64,000 nt of DNA from Siderastrea siderea (lineage: Eukaryota > Cnidaria > Anthozoa > Scleractinia > Rhizangiidae): the NCBI GenBank assembly GCA_964030785.1, contig OZ034978.1, positions 14,134,453-14,198,452 on the forward strand. The letters run 5' to 3'. A program made the position numbers and the translations under genes. The notes beneath the pieces are model-generated. The model was given only the letters and a program-made list of their open reading frames with translations. It was not told where the DNA came from and did no database searches. The stretch's first letter is position 1, and every line of letters starts with the position of its first letter. Below, in pieces: positions 43,136 to 55,130 of the stretch.

Positions 43136-43847
43136 GGTCACAGCTCTAAAAAAGTGAATCTCGCTACAATTTTTTATAGTACAGTGTATACTGTAAGCGC
43201 CAAAAGGCATCCCTTTTGGACCGAGCCTCCCTGCATAGGCAACTATAGAGAGTTTCCCCTACTTGGGATTTTAATCAGGAGATGAAGTGAATGATGACAA
43301 AATAATCAGGGGAATGGACCTTTTTTGGTCAAATCACTCATTTGAGTCCTGTGACCAACCACCCCTCCTGGGCAACTGAGCTGTACTTTTCGCGGCGTTT
43401 TGGGTGATCGCTTAACTGCACATTGAAGAGTCACGTCATGGGAATTTTGAACGAAATGCTCAGACCCTGGGTGCTTTCGCTTTCGCGTGCTTTCATGGAG
43501 CAGAAGTCCTCCGGTTGAAGAAAATGTGTTGGCGCGTCGACACGCGCCAAAAACGTATGTGGCATGCAGGGTAAATTATACTGCTGAAACAATATTAAGG
43601 AATTTCCTGAAATGGAGAGCAGAGCATAACCAGCTTTAAGTGATTTTCCTGGACGCACGGTAAGAACATGAAAAACTGGTCCAATCAGAGCACACGTCTT
43701 TTTATTAGCGTTTTAAACTAATGCTGAAAATAATAGACATAGCCCCTCTAATAAACCATTTTTTTCTTTCTTGTTTGACTATAGGGTTTGGTTATTGCAA
43801 CATCGTGCTTCTCTGCAATAAATACCGAATAAATACCGCTGTCTGTT

Positions 43848-44270
43848 CCCAGAGAGGGGGTTACTTAGGTATAAAAGTGACGGGGGTTTGTGAAGCTCTT
43901 TTTTGGGTTGAAATTTGCGATCCGAGGACTTTTTTTGGGTTAGGAATTTTGCGATGATTTTTCTTGGGTAAAAGGTGTGGACTTTTTTGGTTTTGGGGGC
44001 TTGGCAAAAAGCGAAACCCAGTCTGATGCAGATGCATGATGAATAAAGAAAAAGAAACTAGGGTTCAAAAAACTGTCTTGATCTGTCTTGGATGTTATTA
44101 TTTTTTTTGTAAATTCTTATGCAGAGAAAAAAAAAGGACTTTTTTTGGGTCACGTTCTGAGAGTTAGACTTTTTTTGGGTCTGGTTTTGGCCTTCAGGTC
44201 TTTGGGTATAACAATTTGTCTTCATTCGCACATCCCCGTCACCATTATACCTGAGTACCCTCCCCTGGGT
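43848..44270. mobile_element. ~420-bp MITE, GGGG-TACT-AGGTATAA ends, with GACTTTTTTTGGGT repeats
   Basis: Left CCCAGAGAGGGGGTTACTTA+GGTATAA and right TTATACCTGAGTACCCTCCC+CTGGG are inverted. GGACTTTTTTTGGGT recurs internally several times. It resembles the ends of the element at 28217. Confidence 0.7.
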
Positions 44271-44700
44271 GTCTGGTATTAATATTCCAGCTTTAGCCGT
44301 CACTAGTGGCGTCACTTTTTTGAACTATAACTCAATTTGTGGCTTGAAAGCACTGAAAACCAGCGAAGACCGTCCAAACACCAGAGAGTTAAAAAGTTCT
44401 CCACTCCCTCTCCTACCCCTCCCTCCCTAATTCAAAACTGTGATGTTGCATCCGCAAGCAAAAGAAGCAAAGTGTCAGCAGGCACTATCGCAATAAAATG
44501 ACGCGGAGGCGGAAGTTTCACCCGTTCCATACGTTGTAACGCACTAACTATTGGAATTGGTATGACGTTGTATGCCATAAATTATTGCATTGTAAGTGAC
44601 TAAGCAGTCAGGACAACTTTATACTAGGGAGGGTGGGTGGGGAAAAGTAAAATTCCAAAGTGGCCTCCATTTTCTGTGAATTTATACCCGCTTTAATTAC

Positions 44701-44839
44701 CTCTTATTAACCGAGCAGGAGGTCTGTACGGGAGAATCTTGACCGAGGTCGTGAGTACAGACCGAACGCAGTGAGGTCTGTACACACGACCGAGGTCAAG
44801 TTTCTCCCATACAGACCGACTAAGCTCGGTTAATAAGAT
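44701..44839. mobile_element. 139-bp foldback element
   Basis: CTCTTATTAACCGAGCAGGA and the complement GCTCGGTTAATAAGATG form the outer arms. Inner copies of GAGGTCTGTAC and GTACAGACC add further pairing. Confidence 0.7.
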
Positions 44840-45069
44840 GTTTATTATATGACCAAACAAGAAAACTTTGATTCGCTTAATGTAAATGGTTCGTACTAGC
44901 TGACATTTTGCTTGCAAAAGTCGATGAGCTGAACTTCAATCTGCCAAAGTTTGCTCGTCCTCTACCTTTTTTCTCGTCAGGCTTGTTGGCGCTTCATTTT
45001 AGTATTTTTAGAAGGAAATAGTCAGTATTTTTGTAGTTTAGTTTGCACCTTTGTCACCGCAAAATGTAA

Positions 45070-45105
45070 CCGGTCTAGATGCCGGTCTAGATGCCGGTCT
45101 AGATG
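45070..45105 (+). repeat. CCGGTCTAGATG x3 minisatellite
   Basis: Three adjacent 12-bp units, CCGGTCTAGATG. Confidence 0.85.
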
Positions 45106-47944
45106 GGAAAATCTAGACCGCGGTCAATATCGATTTCAGCCAATCAAATTCGTGAATTCGGTAGTTCCCAGTCCTTGTGAGACACGGCCATATAATAAGT
45201 ATAGCCTTGAACAATGTTTTTCGGCAGTGGAAAAAGGAAAGCAAAAACCTCGTTTAAAATTTACGATGTCCATAAGAGAAGCAAGTCAACCATCAATTTC
45301 CCGTCTGCATCGCTTCCATCAACTTCGCGTAATGATGATCTCGGCGAAGTGCACTCACTGGATACTCCAGATGCTGTATGGAGCGGGGACGAAGAAACAG
45401 ATGAAACTTCTCTGACGCGATATCAACAGCGAAGAGAACATTTGAGTAAAAACTGGGAGGTGGGGGCTGGGAGGTATTAAGGATGAACCTGGTAAAGTCT
45501 TCTCTCCAGATGGAAGGTTTCATGCAGTAAAAATGTACAGGTGTTGATGAGTGTGATACAGCTGCAGTATCTAGGTGCCGTGATTGCAGTGCTGCAATCA
45601 AATACACAGTACCCATCATCATTTTCATTCTCCAGAGGTGCTTAAGGTAAGTTTTAATTTGTAATGGATTTGTCTGATTCCTTTGTTGTATACATGGATT
45701 TAAGCTTAATTAAGTCTTACATTAAATTAAATTAAAATTTAATTTTTCCAAATATTAAATTAAAATTAAAGCAGTCGAGTGAAAGAATTTGAAAGAAATA
45801 TATACCGGTAACTCAGTCAAGCGTGCCCTGGATGTCTAGCGAAAGCAAAAAGGTTATTTTAATTTTTTCTGTTTTTGTTTTTTTGTTTTGCTTTTCATGT
45901 CAATAGGAGGGAATCTGGTAGACGTGTTACTGTGGTTGATATCAAAAGTGATGTCAAAATTATGTGATTAGCATGCTTTAGGTTAACGTTGTTTGTGTCA
46001 ACTTTCTGGCATATTTTATGATCAGAATGAGTTAATGTTATTTTTTCTGTTTAGTGACTCATTAGGGGAAACCAGTCATAGTAATCAGGGATCCTTTGGC
46101 TCTTGTTTTCTTCTGTTTTTTTTTTTGGCCTGAACCACTATTAACAAGTCAATATTGAAATGATGTTGCTTGTCTTTTTGCGTAATTACCACATTTTTTT
46201 GGATAAGAAGGCAGGTCTTGAATAAAGGCCAGGCCAAGGGTAATCAATTTATTGCTGGTTCGTCAAGGTCCCCATGGCCAGTAGCCTGGAGTTTATTCAA
46301 ATATGTACTGACATCTATTTAATGTCCAGCATTTTTGAAACTGAGCCTATCAATAACTTATGATGATCCCAAAAAGGCAAAATGTTACAACAGGATTTTG
46401 TTATATATTTGTGATTTTACTATTACTGCGCTGAAGAATATTCTTCATTTCCAGAGTCTTCGATCGTTATGTGAGGGCGGCATTATACTGGGATACTAAA
46501 CTCTGCCCTTTACTGATCAGACCTCCTAATTTTTTACATCTTGTTTTAAATGTCACTAGAGACAAAATTGGTGATATTTTAGTCATTTAATTTATTCCTG
46601 TTACAGTTATGTTTTTGCTATCACATAATAGTCTGGTCATAAATGTAGAGAACTTTGACTGTTTAAGACAAAACATCCGGCTATAAGAATAATATTTAAA
46701 AAATTACCCGTTTAAAAAATGGCGGGTTCAATAAACACCAGGTCTACAAGTAAATGCCCCATTGTTTAATTGCGAAAAACATACAAGGGTTTTATTTTTC
46801 TTCTTTTTTTTTTAATTTAAGGTCGCCACCATGAAGTGACTGTTGTATGCTGCGCATGCCAGTGTGTCTCAGAGAGTCTGCTATGGCATGGTTTGTGGCC
46901 TGCGACTCATGTAGAACCAACTCTAGCCTTTTCCTTGAGGCTAATGGAGTCTGACCTTAGCCATTGTAATGGAATGCCAAGTGTCAATATTTGATTTACA
47001 GATTAGGCATTAGATTTTTTCAAGAACCCTCTTTTAAAGGTCCTGGCTTTTTTTGTTTTAATTAATATTATCCGTTGTGCACTGATAAATGAATGTGATA
47101 TTGCAGTCAAATATTGTATGTAGAAACAAAGAATTTCAATTTAATCCTAAATAATAAAAATTGGTGCTGTACCAATTGCGATGTTGAGAATTGGCCTTAC
47201 TGAGTGTTCTGTTTTCATTGTTTTATGTGGTGGCTCATGCGCTGTAAATTTATTTGACACTTACTGAATGAGTATTAGGACTGCTAATTTGGTTATACTT
47301 TTCAACCCATTAGGAAAGAAAAATGTATGAACAGTTCCTTGACAGTTTTGAAGAATACAGGTATGATTTGATAATAACAGTACAGCAAATATGTAACTAA
47401 ATTAGACACCCTCAGAAGAATATTTTATTGTTCATTGAAGTGGCTAGTTTTTATGATTCTGCTTTTTATCAAGTTGGAAAGATTAAATTGGCCTATTAAA
47501 TTACATGGCAGGGTTACTTTTTAATAGAAAAACAAGTAATACATGCTTGTGTGCAGTTAGTATTCTTTATCTTCAAATATTTGTTTTCTTCATTCGCAAA
47601 CAATAAAAGCACCCTTACGAAAATTTTAATACGGGCCATATATGGAGCAAAACTGGAAATTATCCGGCAAAAAATATGGAATTAATGTGAGTGTTATAAG
47701 GAAATTATAAGGCCAAGTTAATTCCATATTTTAGTTCTTCCATAGAATCGATTAAGTTCCAAAATATGGGTATAATACGTATTTCGTCTATTTCCGTCTA
47801 TAGGCCATATTTGGATAAAATGAGATCACCAAATTGACCCCCTATTATATATAGTCAGAAACTACAGACATGGCTGGTAACATGAAAATTATATGGGTCT
47901 GCCATATTTTTTCCACTTTAATTTTTTCCACACAGTAATAATTA

Positions 47945-48090
47945 TATGGAAAAAATGTGGATCTTCCTATTTAACCCATACTATACAGCTGCTAATTAGA
48001 TGCATGCACATTGCTGCGGGTAGCCTATATGGAAAAGATGTGGTTGCTCCATATTTTACCCATATAATACAGTTGCTAAAGCTGCAAAAT
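47945..48090 (+). repeat. ~82-bp tandem repeat, ATATGGAAAA-rich
   Basis: Two units (starting near 47945 and 48027) share ATATGGAAAA-ATGTGG, ...CCATA-TATACAG-TGCTAA. Further ATATGG/CCATAT-rich sequence spans 47640-48280. It lies in an intron of the KDZ relic. Confidence 0.6.
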
Positions 48091-49153
48091 TAATTGTGCA
48101 AATTGATCTATACAGATCGTCTTACACCAAAATCCTTGTATTACCCATTTTACCGTAAATTTATACAGATGCCAAATACATTAAATTTTACCCTGCAGCT
48201 GGTATTGCCTTGCATAATCTCCAAACAAAATTGTATGGACACCATGCAATTGTAAATGTGGATTATTACCCCCTGCATCTATATATAAGTGTTGCCTTAG
48301 AAGTTGGTGTATCAAAGCTCACCGACACCAAATTAAATTGTTTTACAATATGTTACAAGCACAACTTAAAATCCCAAAGAACAGTGAGCTTCATGTAATT
48401 AATGCATGAGACAATGTATTGATGCTGACTTAACGAGTATAAAATACTTTAATGAATTCTTGAAGAAATGACAAAATATGAGTCTGCATGAATTTAAAAC
48501 AACCATTTACATGAGCAGTCTCCATTGATATGCGAGTCTTATGTAAAACAAGATTAATGAAAACTCTAATACAAAAATATCACGAAAAAGAAAGGAATTG
48601 TGCCACAGATTTGATCAAGTCCTTTCACTTAGCTTCATTCCTTAAGCAATGCTTGATGGAGGTACAGCGACTCGTTTTGGTCTACGTGCCTCATTACACT
48701 TTTGATTTATCTTAAGTGTAATTTGGGCCACAGTTGGAGGTGGGGAATATCTTGCGCACACTTTTCCTGAAAAATTAAGTAGAAAAGTTCATTCTCAGTG
48801 CATGTTATTTATTCAGAGTGAAACCATTCATAATTTGCACATTACATCCATTGCATGCACAATTAATAAATATACGTAAATATTACACAACTTATATTAG
48901 GCGCAGTCAAAGGGGCAATAACAAAAATCAACCTGCAAGCAAATTGCTCTGTTGCTGGGTCAATATTCTCTATAAGTATTGGACCAGGTATTGTCCCGAG
49001 CCACATTTATATGTCAAAGCTTTCTTCAATTATGTAATAAGTCTCTTGTATAAACCAAGCTTGCTCAGGACGCATAACTGATCATTGGTCTTATTTATAA
49101 TTTTGTGTTTTGTATTTTTTTTAATAAAGTTTAAAAAGGCCTTATGAACTTAC

Positions 49154-49500
49154 CTATAATTGCATCCACTATTGGCTGGCAAAGAGGAACAGTATCTTCC
49201 AGTTTCTTTCCTTTTTTAAGTCCTCTTGCACATGACTTTTTAAGGATGTCTTTGGAGAAAAAAACATCTACAGCCATGTTCACATACTCTTCCCATCTAG
49301 TACGTGACGAACAGATTGACCGCTGGCTTGTGTACCAATACACTCCACTTCCTTCAAAGAACTCTTTCATCTGTAAAATAAAAAAACCAGAGACATAATC
49401 ATAATGTTATCAAGTGATAACACCAGCCAAGTGCAGTCAAAGCTGTCTCCAATATAGGTAAAACTGTATTTGTATGCCAAACTAATATAGGAACTAAAAA

Positions 49501-49531
<31 letters not shown>

Positions 49532-51782
49532 TATAAGTTAAAGAGAAGTGGAACAATAATATTTATTAAGACCTCTACTAAGTAGCTGCAGTCTGTTTAG
49601 AGCAGTCTTGACTAATCATTTTCAGGCCAGAGAAAAGTTCACCTTACATATATATAGACTTTGAAAGAAATTTAAAATGGACAAATTTTCAAATATGCAA
49701 AAAAGTTACCTTGTATTCAGCAGCAAGTTCTGGATCTACAATTCCAGCAGCTGGTAATTTCCTTCTGTAATGGAAGTTGGTGACTTTGCCTTCACTGCAA
49801 ATTTAATTTTAAGACCATTTTTATGTGTATAATTTGTAACTGTATGTATGGACAATAGGAATTTGTGGTTCATGGGCTTGAATTGTGATATATTACTTTG
49901 AAACTCAAAACATAACTTTTATATTTTGGCTACTATAGAGCTCCTCAGTGCAGATTTTTTAAGGGACCATCCATTATAGACTGATCGAAACACTTTTGAA
50001 GTTTTGCTTGACATACACACAATTTTGAGATGACATCACGGCTTTATAATGACGGCATTGGAAGAGTATATATTCAGCATTGGACTCCCATCGCTTCGTG
50101 ACTCCGTGACTCATTATAAAGCCGTAATATTATGTCATCTCAAAACCTGTCAGATGCCCAGTTTGATTTTAAATTTCATACCTGCAATGTCAAGCTTTCT
50201 TTGTAGTTTCTTTAATTTATCTTTAAGGATCTTGTTTTCCTGCAAGAGGGCTTGGCAGTCTGCACTATCACAGGTCGTTAAGATAGTAGCCATCTCAATG
50301 TCTTCTTCCTCATGCATCGTCACTTATGACCATTGGCCTAATATTTTTGTGCTGTCTTGCAGACACCTTAGGAGTTGACCTGTCACCTGTAGCCTTTTTC
50401 TTTGCTCCACCATGTGTAGGTGTTTCTTGACTTGACACTTTTCCATCTACAGCTGAATTACTGGACGATGGACTGTTAGTTGTGCCAGTGACTGTCCTTT
50501 TAGTATTTTCCTTTGCACCAGCATGGGCAGGTGGTCTTCCAGAGTTTAAAACTGGTGAAAGGCTGGATGGTGGACTGTCAACTGTGTTAGTGGTGACCTT
50601 TTTAGGCTTTTTCTGTGCTCCATATACATGTACAGGTGTTTCTTTAGGAGATGGGCTGCCGGCTAGATGATAGACTAGCAGTCAAACCATTTACTGTGAT
50701 TTGTTCAGGGAGAGAAATACTGCAGTTGCTCTCTTGGGGATCATCATTGCACTGGAGATCGTCCCTACTTTGTTCATGAGAAATTCTCTTTGTTGCTTGG
50801 GCAATTTTTGCAGCAATTTCTGCCTTCCTTTTTTTCTCAGCTTCTACTTTTTCAGCCTCTCTTCTTTTTTTAATGTCTTCTTTTTTTGCTTTTTCGTCAT
50901 CTGTACATGCACGTTTGGCTTTCTTTGCTGGTTTCTGTTTCTTTGGGGATTTTGGTCTTTTGCTTGAGCAAGAAAGTGCTTTCCCAAGTGAACTGCTTTT
51001 GATGCTCATCTCTAGACTCCTTCGTTTCTTTAGCAGTTCATTCTTGTCATCTTAAAAAAAAGTAATGAGAAACTTTAATAATTATAAACTAAACTTCGAT
51101 GCAGTTTGTGTCTCTGTTTTATCTTGAAATATAAAACTACGAAACTAAACACACTGACCACTAATCTTTAATAGTTGTGCTTCATAGTAGCTTTTGTCTG
51201 CTGACCAATAAGCCATAATTGTCTCCCCCTCTTGCATGTCTTCCTCATCTTCAGAATCCAGATGTTTTACCTCCTGTTCACTCAACACTCTTAGGGTATC
51301 AGGTTGGTCCTCGTACTGAACAAGAAACCAATTTTTGCAAAAATCACGTAAACTGATTGTTAGATTACGCACACCTTTCTTACACCAGAGCTAAATGCAA
51401 TCTTATCTTTAGATGTATGGTTTTTGTTTGTTTGTTTTGGTTTGGCAGTACATTTTCTCTGAAATAAAGAGAGTAAAGGTTACAGCCTTTAGCAAAGAAA
51501 AACTTAAATTTGAGGAAGTAAGCCCTTTCACTTTAATAGTACTCTGCAGATGCCTGAGATAAAGCACATTTTGACAGGAAAATGCAGCTTGAAAAGTTGT
51601 AAACAGCCAGAGACGTACGGCCTGGTTTCATTTTCAACGGTATTTGTTTTCTACCTTCACGTGCGCTTCGTTAACTAAATTCGACGTCTGAACATGAATC
51701 AACCAAAATAGATATTAGATTCGGCACGGTAAAATGCAACGTTAAAACCTTGCCTTTCGTTCATTGCGTTGTGCTGGCATTT
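49154..51782 (-). pseudogene. BEN-domain protein gene, frameshifted and lacking a found 3' end, antisense within the KDZ locus
   Basis: Minus-strand exons are a possible first exon near 51750-51782 (MPAQRNERK), 51159-51458, 50182-51050, 49710-49789 and 49154-49370. The last four join in phase: 51159 leaves G, the next begins AT; 50182 leaves G, the next begins GC. The protein has an acidic N-terminal part (DSEDEEDMQEGE), a lysine-rich coil (KKRREAEKVEAEKKRK), Ser/Thr/Pro repeats with ETPTHGGAKKK-like units, a second coil (ENKILKDKLKKLQRKL), then a BEN-like domain (W-EYVNMAVDVFFSKDILKK, CARG, C-PIVDAII). BEN domains bind DNA or chromatin. Frameshifts near 51375, 50660 and 50320 suggest decay, or assembly indels. 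The final exon after the GTAAGT at 49153 was not found. Family by pattern only. Confidence 0.6.
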
Positions 51783-53167
51783 TTTTTACTCCACGTAACT
51801 TAGCTTTCATAACTAATTCAAAACCTTTCTTTCAAAACTCCCACGGTTTGCCAGAATTCTCACTTATGTTTGTTATGTTAATTGGAACTAGCTGAAAAAC
51901 TAAAGACTTAAGTTAATTAGTTAGTTGGCGGTCTTTTTAGACCAGCTTTTGTTTGTTCAATTTGAATCATGTAATTTTGGAATTCTAAACCGCTTTAGCC
52001 TTTTCAGCGATTTCCACCTTGAAACGTCCGTATTTCTAAATCTCAAGCTTATAAAGTTCTAACGTTATATCGCACTTTACCTTTACTAAGGTATAATGTT
52101 CTCAAAATCATTCAGTTATTTTAAAAAATGGCTTTTGACTGTTTTGACTAAATCCGGAAGCTCAGCTGCAGAAGACAAAGCGCTAAATGCCTTTGACCAC
52201 ACCGAAACGGCAGCATTTTATTTTCACTTTCATTTAGGCTTAAAGCGACTTTTTCGCGCAATCTGTTTATAGCTTTGGTCAAAAAGCTTAGCTTGTATTC
52301 TTGATATTGGGAAAATGAGTAATTATTTGGAGATGTTGTTTAAGCTTTTTGGATTGAAAGGACGCTCTCTAATGGCACATATTCCGAAACGAGGACGACT
52401 ACGAGGACGGGATTTTTCAATACCAAAGTATTCCCTGCCTCTGCTAGCAAAAGTAGTGCGCGCGCTATGTTTTTATCATTTTGATTTGCGATCAGGCGGG
52501 CTGAAATTCCTTCAATAAAAATGGCCGTGCTAACTTTTCTGGTGAAAAAAAAAGTAAAATAAAGTTTTCCGGCATGTCTGTTTTCTTAGAATACGCGAAA
52601 AAAAAAGTCAAATCTCGTCCTCGTCCTAGAATCTAAAGGTCTCAGTCTCTCTTTGTGTTTGAAGATTGGAATGGGGACATAACTAACTTCTTCCATGGTA
52701 CACAGAATATTCCCAACCAGGTTAGCATTTTTTTTTTGATTCAAGCAGAGTTGATTTATTATGCTTTAATTGTGTACCGTAATTAATTTTGACCTGTAGA
52801 TTTCGATTGGCACTGTCGCTTGAAAACATGAATAAAAAGTGGGGTCAGTACTCACAAAACAGAGGAAAAAATATTCATAATTTTGAAAAACAAAAGAGAA
52901 AAGTGATCATAGTTCATCATAGTTTAGCCTTGCACCATGATTGTGTCACGGTCAGTATGAAATGCATGAATGAAAGTGCTATTCCTGAAATAATAATTAT
53001 GTAAATGTGTTGCAAAAGAAAAACCAAAAGCTGCAAGATTGTGGGTCTTTTTTTTCCAGCATCTTTTTTTTTCATGTAGCTGCATTTGTTTCTATCAGAA
53101 TAGGTATATCCTTGTCTACCTTTTCCGATAAAAATATCTTGCTGACTTTGATTTTTGGATTTAGATC

Positions 53168-53987
53168 ATGAGTGCTGTATCATGCCAACAAAACATGCCA
53201 GATTTGATAGCAAAAATGTCAGATGGACAAGCCAAAGAACTTGTGTTGAAGCTTGTAAATGTGAATGAAAGGTTAGTGCCACAGCGAAAATACTAAACAA
53301 GAAGTGATTTTGAAATTGTTTTTTTTTTATTTATAAGTTTGCATTTCATTTCCTTTCCTTCTTTATGGTGAGTGAGGTAAAAAGGATTGTAAAAAGTAGC
53401 GGTTTTCTTACTTTATATTTTTAACAAGGCAAACTAGAGATAGATCTCCCTTCTTTTGTAGGAGCAACCGAACTCTTATTGGGGGAGATTTGTACATTGT
53501 TGGTGCAGTTACCACTGCTGGAGTGAGGCCAGAACTAGAAGACGATGTAATCTCACAAATGGGAGTGGATTCAATGGATGAAGTCAAGTTTTTTAACAGA
53601 TTGCAAGTCAAAGGGAGAATTGTGCATTCAAAAGCTTACAAACGGGTCTCTGTGAGAAACTCATACACAATTTCGTACAAAGATGGGGATGATACCAAGT
53701 ATGGGCAAGTTGAGGTGTTTGTTCTGGCATCTAGCCCTTTGGAGGGCTCCGTGAAGTATGTTGCGGTGGTTCTGCCTTTTGTGGAACAAACAGGCTTTGT
53801 TTGCCCAATGCACGAAGTGCTGAATGTTTTTCCTGTTGTGCACATTGTTGGCTGGAATCAACCCACAACTGACCAGTGTGTTGTGGTCCCTGTTGACCAT
53901 ATTAAAGAGATTTGCGTTTGCATGGAGTTTAAGGACACAGGAATAGTTTATATTGCTAACTTTCCTAACCACATTGAAAAAGATTGA
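53168..53987 (+). CDS. Intact two-exon gene, 209-aa protein of unknown function
   Basis: Exons 53165-53271 (ATG at 53168) and 53462-53987 join in phase (GAAAG|GTTAGT; TTTTGTAG|GAGC) and give 209 residues to a TGA stop, with no disruption. Residues 1-40 are helical-looking (MPDLIAKMSDGQAKELVLKL). After a glycine-rich turn the rest is strand-rich, with a distinctive FFNRLQVKGRIVHSKAYKR...SYTISYKDGDDTKYGQVEVF segment and many cysteines and valines near the end. I do not recognise a named family. It sits on the same strand as, and within, the KDZ relic, so it may be an extra gene of that element or part of its protein. An earlier start upstream of the first exon is possible. Confidence 0.65.
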
Positions 53988-54469
53988 AGGGCAAACAGGA
54001 AGGGTCTGCCTACCAGTGAAACAGACACCTTATGTACAATTTCTTCTGCAGCATGGGCACTTGTATATACCTAATGCAATAAAGGTTGCTTTGAGGATTA
54101 GGTAATTGTGCATTTAAGGAAGCTATTGATGGTCATTGTGTTCCATATGCCCAAGGCCCAATTCTTAAATGCCAAGGATCAATTGCCATAACAACCTTTA
54201 TTGAATTAGGTATATACACCTGTATTAATAACTGTCTGCATCGCATCAAAGAGGCAGGGAAAGTGAAGTTTAGTATTTTTAGGCACCTAGAGGGTTGTCA
54301 TTGTGTCAGTAAGGAAAGATTTGACCATATCCGTTATGTCATGCTCAAGTTTTTGATGCCTTGTTTGACTTGTTAAAAAGAATGAAAGGAATTGTAATAG
54401 TATTTTACAACTAGTGAACCCACACCTTCTCAATATAATTGCTCATTTACTTGTCATGAAAATATACCG

Positions 54470-54700
54470 TAAAATTCCAAAAATAGCCCCGCGGCTTATA
54501 TTTTTCAAATGCCCTTTTTAAGGGGGTAATATTCAACGGGCTTATTATAGGAGAGATAATTGGATTTCAAAATCGGCTAGGAAAATGATAATATTCCTTG
54601 GTGCTTTGGGGGCTTATATTCGGAGGGGCTATTTGTGTTTTGAGTTGGGGGGGGGGGGGGGCTGACATAATATTTTGAGGGACTTATACATTGAGGTAAT
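54470..54700. mobile_element. Decayed MITE with ACCGTAAAATTCC start
   Basis: TACCGTAAAATTCCAAAAAT followed by AGCCCCGCGGCTTATATTTT has partial inverted echoes at GGGGGCTTATATTCGGAGGG+GCTATTT (about 54608). A G-run is at ~54646-54660. The start resembles the CCGTATTT end of the element at 62014. Confidence 0.5.
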
Positions 54701-54910
54701 CTAGAGTTAGAGTGGCATGTAGACATGCTTACTAGTGTTCCTAAAAAAGTAAATAACAATAATGGCTACACTATTTCCCTGTTTGAAAGATATGCTGGAC
54801 TATGGTTGTTTTCTCTGGTATTTTTATTTCCCTTTTTATTTGGCATGTGCATGGGTAGTTAGCCCAATATTTCCATTAAACTGAGTCAAGTTTTTAAATT
54901 GTTTGCAAGC

Positions 54911-55130
54911 CCCCTATAATTACCACATTAAACCAATATATGGATAATAGGGTTATTATATGGACAACAAGTTACCCATAATTTCAACATGATTGCTCCT
55001 TTAAAATTTTGTTCCTTGTTTTCACCATACTGGAAATAATAGGGGTGAACAGTTCCCCATATAATTACCGCACTAACCAATAAATGGATAATAGGGTTAT
55101 TATATGGACAATAAGTTACCCATATTAATT
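54911..55130 (+). repeat. ~145-bp tandem duplication, GGATAATAGGGTTATTATAT
   Basis: Units at 54911 and about 55055 share CCC-TATAATTACC-CA, ATGGATAATAGGGTTATTAT and ATGGACAA-AAGTTACCCATA. KDZ intron. Confidence 0.8.

Noticed and set aside
44951..45415. 154-codon open frame overlapping the KDZ first exon
   Set aside because: Different frame from the KDZ-like YQQRREHLSKNWE reading; it spans a CCGGTCTAGATG minisatellite and has no domain.
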